Below are positions 43,244 to 52,377 of a DNA stretch of 64,000 nucleotides, in pieces. The notes beneath the pieces were generated by a model. That model searched no databases. It was not told the DNA's origin and saw nothing but the letters and a program-made list of their open reading frames with translations. The position numbers were made by a program, and so were the translations under genes. Location of the stretch: the NCBI GenBank assembly GCA_958296385.1, contig OY282494.1, positions 2,083,537 to 2,147,536 on the forward strand, read 5' to 3'. Positions within the stretch are counted from its first letter, which is position 1; each line of letters opens with the position of its first letter. Origin of the DNA: an uncultured Dehalococcoidia bacterium (GTDB lineage: Bacteria > Chloroflexota > Dehalococcoidia > Lucifugimonadales > UBA3495).

Positions 43244-44476
43244 ATGAGCCTTGACCTGGGCAAAACGCTGGGGCAGTTGCAGGCGGCGCTGGGCGACGTG
43301 GCGGAGTCGGCCCGCCAGCGCCGGCAGCGGTTTGCGGCGGAGCTAGCACGGGCGCGGGAGATGGGGCCGGAGCCGGCCCGCCAGCGGACGCAAGCCGCCG
43401 GCGAGCTGCCTTTCGTGGTGGCCCGAACCGGCGCCGAGGGACTGCTGGACAGCATCGCGCCGCCGGAGGGGCCGCACAATTGGGCCGCCGTTTCAGTGGA
43501 CGGGTCGCACATCGACGTTGACCGGCATCTGCCCCTGTCGTGCTACCTAATCAACCTGGGCGGCTGCCGGCTGGTGTACGGTGATAGCCCCCACTGCGAC
43601 TTGTTCAGCGAGCCGGCGCTGGCGGTGCGGGATGCCGATTTGTTTCTGCGGGACGCCGGCGAACGGGCTGCCGACACGCCGATTGCCGGGCCGCTGCTGG
43701 GGGCGCTGCGCACGGTTCGGGAGGTGGAACGGCTGGCCGACGTGCTGGAGACGGCCTGTGTCAAGACGGCCCACGGCGGCTTGCCTACGCTGGCGGTGCT
43801 GGATGGCACGCTGGTGTTTCGGGATATTCAGTCGGGGAATTACCCCGGCGGCGTGGTGCAGCATCTCATCGGCAATCGTTTGGAGCCGGCGCTGGAGCGG
43901 ATTCGGCGGGTGTCGGCTGAGTCGGCGGGCGGCGTCATTTTGGCGTCGTACACCTCGCGCCCGCGCACTACGGAGGTGGTGGGCGCGCTGCGGGTTTGCG
44001 GGTGCGGGCGGGATTTGACGGCGTGCGCGCAGCAATGCACGCTGCGGCGTTCCGACCTGGAATCCTGCGCCGCGGCCGCCGGGTTTGACGACCGGGAGTT
44101 GTTTAGCGCCGTGTTGCAGCCGGGGCAGCGTTCGCCGGTGTATCAATCGGGCCATCGCGCGCGCCGAGCGTCTTTTGGCAACGCGTGGGTGCACTTTTAT
44201 TACGTGCACGCCGGCAGCGAGGTTGGGCGGGTGGAGGTGCCGGATTGGGTGGCCGACGACCCGGCGCTGCTGGGGCTGAGCCACGCCCTGCTGGTGCGGC
44301 AATGCGCGCTGGGGCAAGGCTATCCCGCCGTGATAGCGGAGGCCCACGAGCAGGCCGTGGTGACCGGACGCGACCGGCGGGAGTTTCGCAACGCAGTGCT
44401 CAACGAGCTGGAAAAGCACGGGCTGCCGGCCATCGAGTCCGCAAAATCTACGTCCAAGCGACGGCCCTGGGTTTAG
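43244..44476 (+). CDS. nurA: NurA-domain 5'-3' nuclease
   Basis: The 410-residue protein has the NurA signature VDGSHID (about residues 85-91) and AVLDGTLVFRD (about 185-195), whose acidic residues bind manganese. NurA works with the HerA pump in DNA end resection in archaea and some bacteria. The N-terminal 60 residues are a charged helical part. No herA gene is in the window. It follows selB by 30 bases, likely co-transcribed, but no functional link is evident. Confidence 0.82.
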   Translation: MSLDLGKTLGQLQAALGDVAESARQRRQRFAAELARAREMGPEPARQRTQAAGELPFVVARTGAEGLLDSIAPPEGPHNWAAVSVDGSHIDVDRHLPLSCYLINLGGCRLVYGDSPHCDLFSEPALAVRDADLFLRDAGERAADTPIAGPLLGALRTVREVERLADVLETACVKTAHGGLPTLAVLDGTLVFRDIQSGNYPGGVVQHLIGNRLEPALERIRRVSAESAGGVILASYTSRPRTTEVVGALRVCGCGRDLTACAQQCTLRRSDLESCAAAAGFDDRELFSAVLQPGQRSPVYQSGHRARRASFGNAWVHFYYVHAGSEVGRVEVPDWVADDPALLGLSHALLVRQCALGQGYPAVIAEAHEQAVVTGRDRREFRNAVLNELEKHGLPAIESAKSTSKRRPWV

Positions 44477-44556
44477 CGGACCCGGCGGCGCTACCGGCAA
44501 GCCGGTCAATCTCAATTCAATCGCAATCGCAATTCAACGAATGATGGAGGATCGCA

Positions 44557-45042
44557 ATGGGAGAACTTAATGACCTGGCAGCGTCGGTGGCGGCGTTGCT
44601 GAAAGAGCGGGGGGATTCGCTGGCGGTGTCGGAATCGTCGTGCGGGGGGCTGATTTCGGCGGCTTTGGTGTCCATACCGGGGGCGTCGGATTACTACGTG
44701 GGCGGGTCGGTGGTGTACACCCGCGTGGCGCAAAAGGGGCTGCTGCAAGTGCCGGATTCGGCGATGGAGGGCCACCGCGCCAGCACCGAATACTACGCCC
44801 TGCTCAACGCGCGGACGTCGCGGGAGGCGCTGGGCACGACGTGGGGACTGGCCGAAACCGGCGCCAGCGGGCCGACGGGCAACCGCTACGGCGATGCGTC
44901 GGGCCATGCCTGCTTTGGCGTAGCCGGGCCGGTGGAGCGTTCGCAAACGCTGGAAACCGGCGATACCGACCGGGAGGCCAATATGTGGGTCTTTGCGCGG
45001 ACGGCGCTGGCGCTGCTCGAGGAGGCAATCCGGGCCGCCTAG
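44557..45042 (+). CDS. CinA C-terminal-domain amidase (PncC-like)
   Basis: The 161-residue single-domain protein has LAVSESSCGGLISAALVSIPGAS, given in parts, and GLAETGASGPTGNRYGD. These are the active-site motifs of the CinA C-terminal domain, which hydrolyses nicotinamide mononucleotide to nicotinic acid mononucleotide for NAD recycling. The second Cys/Ser arrangement SESSCGG matches the catalytic Ser region. GGAGG lies 6 bases before the ATG. Stand-alone forms of this domain are common. Confidence 0.85.
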   Translation: MGELNDLAASVAALLKERGDSLAVSESSCGGLISAALVSIPGASDYYVGGSVVYTRVAQKGLLQVPDSAMEGHRASTEYYALLNARTSREALGTTWGLAETGASGPTGNRYGDASGHACFGVAGPVERSQTLETGDTDREANMWVFARTALALLEEAIRAA

Positions 45043-45163
45043 CGGCCCGGCCATCTGCTTGGCCCGGAGTACATCTTGGCCCGGAGTACATCGCATACCG
45101 ACTATTGCGATTGCTCCGGGCGGCACATCATCCTGGAATCTCACATCATAGAGGTACGCTGCC

Positions 45164-46039
45164 ATGCTGGTAGATTTGATTCGGATTAGCGCCGCTGACG
45201 GTATGGAGTTGGACGGGGCTTATTTTGCGCCGGCGGGTGGGGCGATGCCGCCCGGCCCGGTGGATGCGGTGCTGTGCGTCCACGGCTCCGGGCGCAATTT
45301 TTATACCGCTGCCACCGCTCAGATGGCGGATGACCTGCGCCGGTTGGGGTACGGCGCGCTGACGCTGAATACCCGGGGCCACGATACCGTTTGGGTGGAC
45401 CGGCAGACGGGGGTTGCGGAGGGCAACGCCTACGAGATTCTGGACAACAGCCGCCAGGATTTGCGGGCCGGCATTGACTATCTGGAGCGGCAGGGCTACC
45501 GGCGCATCGGGATTCTGGGGCAGAGTATGGGGGCCGTCAAGGTGGCCTACTACGCCGCGATGGAGGACGACCCGCGCTTGGCTGCCGTGCTGCCGGTTTC
45601 TCCGGTGCGGCTGTCGTGTTCCTATTATATGGAGTCGCCGGACGCTGCCGAGTTTCGCGCCAATCTGGATACGGCCGACCGGATGGAGGCGGAGGGGCGG
45701 GCGCTGGACTTGTTCAGCGTGGACTTTCCCATCAAGGAAATGTTCTCGGCGGCGTCTTATCTGGACAAGCATGGGCCGCTGGAACGCTACAACATCATCA
45801 ATCATGCGCCCCGGATTCGCGTGCCGCTGTTCGTGCTGGCCGGCTCCGAGGAGACGCACACCCGGCTTAAGGACGTGCCGCAGGATATGGTTACGGCAGC
45901 GGTGAACAGCCCGCGGGCGGAGTACCGGATACTGGAGGGCGGCAATCACTCGCTAACCAACATGATGCCGGCCGCCAGCGCCGCCGTGTCCGAATGGCTG
46001 GCCGCACTGCAACAGCAAAGTATAGCCGCCGCCGATTAA
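45164..46039 (+). CDS. Alpha/beta hydrolase
   Basis: The 291-residue protein has an oxyanion motif VHGSGRNF, the nucleophile elbow GQSMGAV and the final His in EGGNHSLTN; an Asp/Glu partner probably lies in LAGSEETHT. It is a serine esterase or related enzyme without a signal peptide. AGAGG precedes the ATG. The substrate is unknown. The repeat region follows 8 bases after its stop. Confidence 0.85.
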   Translation: MLVDLIRISAADGMELDGAYFAPAGGAMPPGPVDAVLCVHGSGRNFYTAATAQMADDLRRLGYGALTLNTRGHDTVWVDRQTGVAEGNAYEILDNSRQDLRAGIDYLERQGYRRIGILGQSMGAVKVAYYAAMEDDPRLAAVLPVSPVRLSCSYYMESPDAAEFRANLDTADRMEAEGRALDLFSVDFPIKEMFSAASYLDKHGPLERYNIINHAPRIRVPLFVLAGSEETHTRLKDVPQDMVTAAVNSPRAEYRILEGGNHSLTNMMPAASAAVSEWLAALQQQSIAAAD

Positions 46040-46046
46040 AACCCGG

Positions 46047-46575
46047 CGGCAGCCGTTCCGTTTCAGGTGGTTTTGGGTCAAGTCATAATCGTTCATCCTG
46101 TGGGAGAGATTTTGCGGTTGTCGGTATCGGGCTATCGTATCGGGCGGTGGGTTCGGTTGAGTTTGGTTGGTGTCGGAAATTCAAGTCGTTGTCAGCCCTA
46201 CGGCCGGAGGTTGGTACGCAACTATTTTGGACCTTCATTTTACGTGTCCTACCTTTTTAGGGGCTGCACGCGGGCTGAAGCTCGATACCCAGCGGAGGCA
46301 GCCCACGCCGTGGAAGCGGGGATGGGACTACCCTTGCCGATTGCGATTTTGCTGACTGGCCGTTTTTGACTTGAATCTCCGACGATGCGATGGTGCTAGC
46401 GGTTTCCCGATTCCCAGGAGCGTCCTCTGGCTGAGAACGGTTGGTAGCGGGGGTTGGTTGATTGCCCGATGGATGTATCTTACACGAACGGGTGTACCGT
46501 TTGGCAATAGGGGGGTGTCGCTGATTTTTGGGATTGGGGGGGACGCTGGGGGAAATGATTTCCCCCAGACCCCCT
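46047..46575. repeat. Long intergenic repeat, copy 2 (no gene visible)
   Basis: The 660 bases between the hydrolase and the aldehyde dehydrogenase hold no gene. Most of it matches 16324-16900: GTTCCGTTTCAGGTGG at the start, GATGTATCTTACACGAAC towards the end and the palindrome CTGGGGGAAA/TTTCCCCCAG at 46546-46568. Outside the inner element the two copies differ by many substitutions and indels. Confidence 0.75.
46172..46383. mobile_element. 213-bp-type element with terminal inverted repeats, copy 2
   Basis: The ends are GTCGGAAATTCAAGTC and GACTTGAATCTCCGAC (one mismatch). The interior is almost base-for-base the same as 16457-16669; only two T-run lengths differ. It carries no gene. The two copies lie in the same position within the longer repeat, so the pair may have been copied as a whole and the centre kept by conversion or selection. 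Confidence 0.6.
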
Positions 46576-46699
46576 CGTGGTGTTTTTACGACAGGGGGCT
46601 TGGCTTGCCGCCGGGTGCCGGGGGTAGTATTCTGCGGGTTGCCCGGCCTGCGCTGCTGCGTTCCGGCTCTGGACTTTACTATCAGGAGCATCAAGCGAG

Positions 46700-48199
46700 A
46701 TGACTACCGCTGCGGACATTCGCACTTACAACAACTTTATCAACGGAGAGTGGACGCCGTCCGATTCGGGGCGCACGTATCCGGTTTATAATCCGGCCCA
46801 TAAAGACCGGCTGATGGGGTATTTTCAGCTGTCCAATCCCGAAGACACGTTGCGGGCGGTTAGCGCGGCCGCTGCGGCCGCCGTCGATTGGGCCGATACG
46901 CCGGCGCCGGTGCGGGCTCAGGTGCTGTTCCGCGCGCTGGAAATTATGGAACGGCGGGGCGAGGAAATCGCGCGCACCATCACCGAAGAAGAGGGCAAGC
47001 CGCTGCCGGACGCGCGGGGCGAAGTCAAGCGGGCGATGAACATTATGGAGTACGCCGCCGGGGAGGGGCGCCGGATGTTCGGCTATACCACGCCGTCGGA
47101 GCTGCCCAACACAGTGGCTTACACCGTGCGCCGGCCGCTGGGCGTGGTGGGCATCATCACGCCGTGGAACTTTCCCATCGCAATACCGGCCTGGAAGATG
47201 GCGCCGGCGCTGATTTGCGGCAACGCCATCATCTTTAAGCCGGCGTCCAGCACGCCGCTGTCCGCAGTGAAACTCGTCGAGGTGTTTGAGGAGGCCGGCG
47301 TGCCGCCGGGGGTGCTCAATCTGATAACCGGGCCCGGCGGCAGCGTGGGCAACGCGCTGGTGGAATCGCCCGACGTGTCGGGCATATCGTTCACGGGCAG
47401 CACGGAGATTGGCACCGAGCTTTACACGCGGGGGGCGTCGCTGCTTAAGAAAGTGCAGGCCGAGATGGGCGGCAAGAACGCCGTCATCCTGCTGGCTGAC
47501 GCCGACTTGGACAAGGCGCTGGGCGGCATCGTGCAGGGAGCGTTCGGGTCAACGGGGCAGCGCTGCACGGCAACCAGCCGGGTCATCGTTGAGGATGGCG
47601 TCTATGACGAGTTTATGGAGCGGCTGATTGACAGCGCGTCCAAGCTGACCATCGGCGACGGCATTGAGGATGGCATTGACGTCAGCCCGCTGGCCAGCGA
47701 GTCGCAGCAGCGCACGGTAGCGGAGTACATCGCCGTGGGCGCGGCGGAGGGGGCGACGCTGGCCTACGGCGGGCGCACGCTGAGCGGCGGGGTGTACGAT
47801 GAGGGGTGGTACGTGGAACCCACCATTTTTACCGACGTTGCGCCGGATATGCGTATCGCCCGCGAGGAGATATTCGGCCCGGTGCTAACCGTGTTCCGCG
47901 CCCGCGACCTGGAGCACGCCGTAGAGATTTCCAACAGCGTCAAGTTCGGATTGTCGTCATCGGTTTATACCCGCGACATTCCCCGGGCGTTCCGCTACAT
48001 CAACACGGTGGACGCCGGGATGGTGCACGTGAACGCGCCTACCCTGGGCGGCGAGGTGCATCTGCCCTTTGGCGGCCTGAAAGCGTCCGGCGTGGGGCAG
48101 CGGGAGCAGGGCGTGGAGGCAGTGGACTTTTTCAGCGAGGTTATAACCGTGTACATTGACTACGCCGACGCGCCCCGGGAGCAGGCGCGGTTTATCTGA
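46700..48199 (+). CDS. NAD(P)-dependent aldehyde dehydrogenase
   Basis: The 499-residue enzyme has [18 protein letters not shown], the catalytic Glu in QAEMGGKNA, the catalytic Cys in GQRCTATSR and [13 protein letters not shown]. The closest-looking group is succinate/2-oxoglutarate semialdehyde dehydrogenase-like (YNNFINGEW start, [13 protein letters not shown]). It oxidises an aldehyde to an acid in the cytoplasm; the substrate is not certain. AGGAG precedes the ATG. The protease gene begins directly after its stop. Confidence 0.92.
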   Translation: MTTAADIRTYNNFINGEWTPSDSGRTYPVYNPAHKDRLMGYFQLSNPEDTLRAVSAAAAAAVDWADTPAPVRAQVLFRALEIMERRGEEIARTITEEEGKPLPDARGEVKRAMNIMEYAAGEGRRMFGYTTPSELPNTVAYTVRRPLGVVGIITPWNFPIAIPAWKMAPALICGNAIIFKPASSTPLSAVKLVEVFEEAGVPPGVLNLITGPGGSVGNALVESPDVSGISFTGSTEIGTELYTRGASLLKKVQAEMGGKNAVILLADADLDKALGGIVQGAFGSTGQRCTATSRVIVEDGVYDEFMERLIDSASKLTIGDGIEDGIDVSPLASESQQRTVAEYIAVGAAEGATLAYGGRTLSGGVYDEGWYVEPTIFTDVAPDMRIAREEIFGPVLTVFRARDLEHAVEISNSVKFGLSSSVYTRDIPRAFRYINTVDAGMVHVNAPTLGGEVHLPFGGLKASGVGQREQGVEAVDFFSEVITVYIDYADAPREQARFI

Positions 48200-48973
48200 G
48201 TGCCCCGGTCCTCCGGGATGCCGGCGACGGTAGTATTGGCGGTGGCGCTGCTCTGTCTGGCGGCGGCTTGCGCTCCCAACTCTGCGGAGCTGGACGCGCG
48301 GATTGAGCGGGCCGTTGCCGCCGCCGTTGCCAATGCCCCACCAGCGGAGCTGAATTCGCTGTACCGGCAGGTTTGGCCGTCGGTGTTTTATATTGACCCT
48401 ACCGACGGGCATCACGGCACCGGCTGGCTGCTGGAGCCGGGGGTTGTGGTAACCGCCGCTCACGTGGTGGACGGGCGGGAACGGGTAATCGTGCGGCAGG
48501 CCACGCTGCCCACGTTCACCGCCGTTGTGGTGGGGATGGACGTCCGGCGCGATGTTGCCCTGCTGCGCTACGATGCGGGGCAGGCGCAGCTGGCCCCGTC
48601 GGCGATGCCGCTGGCGCTGGGGGATGCCGCCGTTGACGATATTGCCAGCGACTTGCTGGCGCTGGGCTACTCCGGCAGCGGCGTGAAACGGGAGGGGACG
48701 GTCGGGCTGCCCAAGGCCAACGCGGGCATCCTGTCGCAGATTACCAACTTTGGCCCGGACAGCTACGGGCGCAACCTGGAGATGGACGCCGCCGTTGACC
48801 CCGGCGACAGCGGCGGGCCGGTGCTCAACACCGCCGGGGAGGTCGTCGGGATGGTGCGGGCCGCCGCGCGCCAGTCGGAACGGGGGGGCCGCATCATCGG
48901 CACGTTTTACGCCGTGCACGCCGACGAAATCCGGGCGGCGGCAGCGGAGATTACAGCCGGCGCCGGTCGCTGA
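48200..48973 (+). CDS. Trypsin-like serine protease, lipoprotein
   Basis: The 257-residue protein begins at a GTG directly after the previous stop. It has a signal peptide with lipobox LAAAC (cysteine near residue 24). The S1 catalytic triad is visible: His in VVTAAHVVD, Asp in RRDVALLRY and Ser in DPGDSGGPV. No PDZ domain follows, unlike HtrA. The GTG start adds an arginine to the signal peptide; ATG at 48218 would leave it uncharged. Likely a surface-anchored protease. It overlaps the convergent DUF2203 gene by 23 bases. Confidence 0.85.
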   Translation: MPRSSGMPATVVLAVALLCLAAACAPNSAELDARIERAVAAAVANAPPAELNSLYRQVWPSVFYIDPTDGHHGTGWLLEPGVVVTAAHVVDGRERVIVRQATLPTFTAVVVGMDVRRDVALLRYDAGQAQLAPSAMPLALGDAAVDDIASDLLALGYSGSGVKREGTVGLPKANAGILSQITNFGPDSYGRNLEMDAAVDPGDSGGPVLNTAGEVVGMVRAAARQSERGGRIIGTFYAVHADEIRAAAAEITAGAGR

Positions 48974-49349
48974 ATCCGGTATCGGTGGGATGCCACCAGT
49001 CTATGTACGGCTCCCCGCGCTGCCAGCAGAGGTACACCGCTGCGCCGTCGCGGAGGGCGGGAAAGTCAACCAGGCCGCGCCCGATGTCCCGCACCAGGAT
49101 GCCGGCGTTGGTGATTTCGGCAACCGCCGTCTGCAACTGGGACGTCAGGCGGGATACCTCGTCCTCGGCAGCGGCAATCTCGGCCTCGCTGCTGGAATGG
49201 CCGTTGCTACGGCGGCGGCGCAGCAGTCCCAGCAAATGCTCCTGCCGGTCAACCAGCCGGGAGCGCACCGGGGCCATCGCGGCAAACCGCTCCTCCAGCC
49301 AGGGAACCAGCGCGTTGGCGTCATCAAGGCTAAAAACTCGCGCATCCAT
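48951..49349 (-). CDS. DUF2203 family protein
   Basis: The 132-residue protein begins MDARVFSLDDANALVPWLEERF, a typical DUF2203 opening; the middle is a helical hairpin (residues 30-85) and the end is AVYLCWQRGEPYIDWWHPTDTGF in parts. The function of the family is unknown. The start at 49349 has no strong Shine-Dalgarno. A shared short intergenic region separates it from trmI. Confidence 0.78.
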   Translation of the reverse strand: MDARVFSLDDANALVPWLEERFAAMAPVRSRLVDRQEHLLGLLRRRRSNGHSSSEAEIAAAEDEVSRLTSQLQTAVAEITNAGILVRDIGRGLVDFPALRDGAAVYLCWQRGEPYIDWWHPTDTGFSDRRRL

Positions 49350-49357
49350 AACGGCTG

Positions 49358-49363
49358 TATAAT
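49358..49363 (+). promoter_or_regulatory. -10 box TATAAT for trmI
   Basis: A perfect TATAAT lies 67 bases before the trmI start. The opposite strand of the same bases gives TATTAT-like hexamers that could serve the divergent DUF2203 gene. No clear -35 box. Confidence 0.45.
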
Positions 49364-49429
49364 ACACCAACCCCACAACCGCGCCGGCGTCGCTGCGATA
49401 AGCGGCGGCGGCGCTATGGCGGCTTTGCT

Positions 49430-50368
49430 ATGACCGATGACCAAGATTTTGCGGGACAAGATTTGACCGGACAGGATTTGTCTGGCCCAAGTTCCGATGG
49501 CCCAAGTTCCGATGGCGTTGACCGGGGCCGGTTTGCCGCCGGCGATCTGGCCCTGTTCATCGACCGGAAAGGGCGCACGTACCAGCACGCGCTGGCCGAC
49601 GGCGGCAGTTTCCATTCGCATCTGGGCGAGCTGCCCCACGACAAGCTGATTGGCGAGGCGGTGGGCGGCTGGTACGCTACCAATCGCGGCCACGTGCTGC
49701 TGGCCATCCGGCCTACGCTGGGCGATTACGTGCGGCTGATGCCGCGGGGGCCGCAGGTCATCTACGCCAAAGACCTGGGCAACATCGTAGCAATGGCCGA
49801 CATCTTTCCGGGGGCAACGGTGGTGGAGGCGGGGTTCGGTTCCGGGGCGTTGACTACGGCGCTTTTGCGGGCCGTGGGCCCGCAGGGGCGGGTTCATTCC
49901 TACGAGATTAACCCGTCGGTGGTGCCGAAAGCGCTGGCCAACGTGCAGTCGGTAATCAAAGATACATCACGATTGCAGGTGACGGTTGGCGATATTTTTG
50001 ACGGCATCGCCGAGGCCGCCGTGGACCGGGTGATTCTGGACTTGCCGGAACCCTGGCGGGCGGTGGACGCCGCCGCCGACGCGCTGATTAGCGGGGGCAT
50101 CCTGCTGTCCTTTCTGCCCACCATCCTGCAAGTGCAGGAGTTGACGCTGACGCTGAACGACGACGGGCGGTTTGCCCGGGTGGAGACCGCCGAGACGCTG
50201 CTGCGAGGCTGGAACGTAACCCGCCGCAGCGTGCGCCCGGCGCATCGGATGGTGGCCCACAGCGGGTTTATCACCACCGCAGTGCGCTGCGTGCCGCGCT
50301 ACGTGGCGCCCCGGCCGGCCGATACCGAACCGGCCGATGCGGAATCGACGGAACCGGCCGAGGACTGA
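49430..50368 (+). CDS. trmI: tRNA (adenine-N1)-methyltransferase, TrmI family
   Basis: The 312-residue protein has an N-terminal small barrel (GDLALFIDRKGRTYQHAL), a SAM-binding motif VVEAGFGSGALTTAL, the acidic SYEINP strand end and DLPEPWRAV, which match TrmI/Trm61 enzymes methylating A58 in tRNA. The first 28 residues are an acidic, repeated DLxG/SSDGP extension not needed for the fold. Start ATG 49430 has no clear Shine-Dalgarno; a later start is possible. Confidence 0.88.
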   Translation: MTDDQDFAGQDLTGQDLSGPSSDGPSSDGVDRGRFAAGDLALFIDRKGRTYQHALADGGSFHSHLGELPHDKLIGEAVGGWYATNRGHVLLAIRPTLGDYVRLMPRGPQVIYAKDLGNIVAMADIFPGATVVEAGFGSGALTTALLRAVGPQGRVHSYEINPSVVPKALANVQSVIKDTSRLQVTVGDIFDGIAEAAVDRVILDLPEPWRAVDAAADALISGGILLSFLPTILQVQELTLTLNDDGRFARVETAETLLRGWNVTRRSVRPAHRMVAHSGFITTAVRCVPRYVAPRPADTEPADAESTEPAED

Positions 50369-50380
50369 TTGCCCGTCCGG

Positions 50381-51508
50381 TCAGGGCGTCAATCCGTGAA
50401 TAGCGAACACGGCAGCGCGGATGGCGGCCACGCTTTCGTTGGCCAGCGCCTTTGCGTCGGCCCGGACGTTGTCCGGAATCTCCGGCACCTCGGTATCCCG
50501 CAGGTTGTTGCGGCCCAGGCGTTCGATGGCGGCGGTGGGGATGCGGTCGGGCCAGTCGGCGCCGCACATGATGCCGTAGGCCAGCGTCCAGCAGCGGGCA
50601 ACGGCGCCGATGTCGTAACCGCCGCCGCCGGTGGCCAGCCAGGGGTAGCCCAGGCCGCCCAGCCGCGCCACCGCCGCAACGAAACCCCGGCTGGTAACCT
50701 GCAAGTGCGTTAGCGGGTCGGTGTGGTAAGAGTCAATGCCCAGCTGCGTGAGCAGGACGTCGGGGTGAAAAGCCTCCAGCAGCGGGGGGACGATGGCCTC
50801 AAACGCGTCCAGGTAAATCTCGTCGTCGGTGTAGGGGTACAGCGGCAGGTTGACGGCGTAGCCGACGCCGGCGCCGGAGCCCGTCTCGCCGGCGAATCCG
50901 GTGCCGGGGAACAGATAGCGCCCGGACTCGTGCACCGAGATGGTGAGGACGCGGGGGTCGTCGTAGAACGCATCCTGCACGCCGTCGCCGTGGTGGGCGT
51001 CAATGTCCACGTAGGCCACGCGCAGGCCGCGATTGAGCAGGTACTTGATGGCGATTACCGGGTCGTTGAACACGCAAAAGCCGCTGGCGTGGCGCGCGGC
51101 GGCGTGATGCAGGCCGCCGCTGATGTTGAACGCCGCCGACACCTCGCCATCGGCAACCAGCCGCGCCGCCCGCAGCGTAGCGCCGGCGCTGAGCAAAGCG
51201 GCCTCGTACATCCCCGGATAGATGGGGTTATCGCCGCCCTGCGCAAACCCGAACCGCTGCGGCTGAAACCCGGTAAGCCCCAGGCTGAACGTCCGCACCG
51301 CCGCAATGTAATCCCGCGAATGAAACTCGCCAACGCTGGCCTCATCGGCCAGCGACGGCGCAACCAGCAGCGAATCCCGCCCGTCAAAAGCGCCGTAAGC
51401 ATCCAGCAGCTCAAAAGTATGGCGCAGGCGAACCGGGCGCATGGGATGGTCAGGCCGCAGCACGTGCTGGCTCATAGCATCATCATAAACAAAAGCGGCG
51501 CGGGGCAT
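50381..51508 (-). CDS. Histone-deacetylase-fold hydrolase (AcuC-like)
   Basis: The 375-residue protein has HDAC landmarks: GLHHAAARHASGFCVFND, DIDAHHGDGVQ (zinc Asp and His), GIDSYHTDPLTHL and GGGGYDIGAVAR. Bacterial members remove acetyl groups from proteins (AcuC acts on acetyl-CoA synthetase) or small molecules. The start at 51508 follows GGAGGGAGTAGT, an excellent site. It is divergent from the duplicated small-gene block. Confidence 0.9.
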   Translation of the reverse strand: MPRAAFVYDDAMSQHVLRPDHPMRPVRLRHTFELLDAYGAFDGRDSLLVAPSLADEASVGEFHSRDYIAAVRTFSLGLTGFQPQRFGFAQGGDNPIYPGMYEAALLSAGATLRAARLVADGEVSAAFNISGGLHHAAARHASGFCVFNDPVIAIKYLLNRGLRVAYVDIDAHHGDGVQDAFYDDPRVLTISVHESGRYLFPGTGFAGETGSGAGVGYAVNLPLYPYTDDEIYLDAFEAIVPPLLEAFHPDVLLTQLGIDSYHTDPLTHLQVTSRGFVAAVARLGGLGYPWLATGGGGYDIGAVARCWTLAYGIMCGADWPDRIPTAAIERLGRNNLRDTEVPEIPDNVRADAKALANESVAAIRAAVFAIHGLTP

Positions 51509-51635
51509 ACTACTCCCTCCGGGGCGTGCGGTGCGGTGCGAATGGAAACGGCCATAGAGTAGCACGGCGGGCGGCGGCGAATCATCGCTATGATAAACTG
51601 GCCCCAGGCCGGGCTTTTGGCAAGGGGAGGGCAAG

Positions 51636-51929
51636 ATGGCGAACGAATCGACCGAGGAGCGGGCTGCTCACGCGAACCGGCGCGCCGGCAGCGCGGGGAC
51701 GACGAAGGGGCGGCTGGCCACGATGTGGCGTGCGGAGTGGCCATGGATTGGCATGGCCTGGCTTGCCGGCATCTTGCTTGGAAGCGTGATGCTGTGGGGA
51801 TCCTATAGCCTGCCCGCCAGCGAAAACGCGCTGCCCGCGCTGACCGGCGGCATTTTCATGATCGTCGTTCCCGGAGCTTACACCACGTGGCGAACTTGGC
51901 AAAACTACCGGAAAAGGCAGCAACCCTGA
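51636..51929 (+). CDS. Small membrane protein, copy 1
   Basis: The 97-residue protein starts MANESTEERAAHANRRAG (basic cytoplasmic end) and has two hydrophobic helices (IGMAWLAGILLGSVMLWGSY and ALPALTGGIFMIVVPG) and a basic tail RKRQQP. It is about 80% identical to copy 2 at 52084. GGGAGGG precedes the ATG. Function unknown; no family recognised. Confidence 0.7.
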   Translation: MANESTEERAAHANRRAGSAGTTKGRLATMWRAEWPWIGMAWLAGILLGSVMLWGSYSLPASENALPALTGGIFMIVVPGAYTTWRTWQNYRKRQQP

Positions 51930-51988
51930 TGGCCGCCTCTGAAAACCCCGAAATCGCGACGCCCGATGCAGATTGGGAACGACCATAG
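51929..51988 (+). pseudogene. Truncated copy of the third small gene
   Basis: Starting from ATG overlapping the previous TGA, it reads MAASENPEIATPDADWER and then P and a stop. This equals the first 18 codons of the 127-residue protein at 52377. The duplication junction cuts it here. It is too short to be more than a remnant. Confidence 0.75.
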
Positions 51989-52083
51989 GGTAGCACGGCG
52001 GGCGGCGGCGAATCATCGCTATGATAAACTGGCCCCAGGCCGGGCTTTCGGCAACTCCGGGCTTTTGGCAAGGGGAGGGCAAG

Positions 52084-52377
52084 ATGGCGAACGAGTCAAC
52101 AGAGGAGCGGGCTGCGCACGCGAACCGGCGCGCCGGCAGCGCGGGGATAACGCGGTGGCGGCTGGCCGCGATGTGGCGTGCGGAGTGGCCATGGATTTGC
52201 ACGGCTTGGTATGCCGGCATCTTGATTGGAAGCGGACTGCTGTGGGCCGCCTATAGCCTGCCCGCCGGCGAAAACGCGCTGCCCGCGTTGACCGGCGGTA
52301 TTTTCATGATTGTCTTCCTCGGACCTTCCATCACGTGGTACATCTGGCAAGATTACCGGAAAAGGCAACAACCCTGA
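52084..52377 (+). CDS. Small membrane protein, copy 2
   Basis: The 97-residue paralogue of 51636 has the same basic N-terminus, two helices (ICTAWYAGILIGSGLLWAAY and TGGIFMIVFLGPS) and the RKRQQP end. Its TGA overlaps the ATG of the next gene (ATGA), so it is coupled to a full-length partner, unlike copy 1. The pair may form a membrane complex; unknown function. Confidence 0.7.
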   Translation: MANESTEERAAHANRRAGSAGITRWRLAAMWRAEWPWICTAWYAGILIGSGLLWAAYSLPAGENALPALTGGIFMIVFLGPSITWYIWQDYRKRQQP

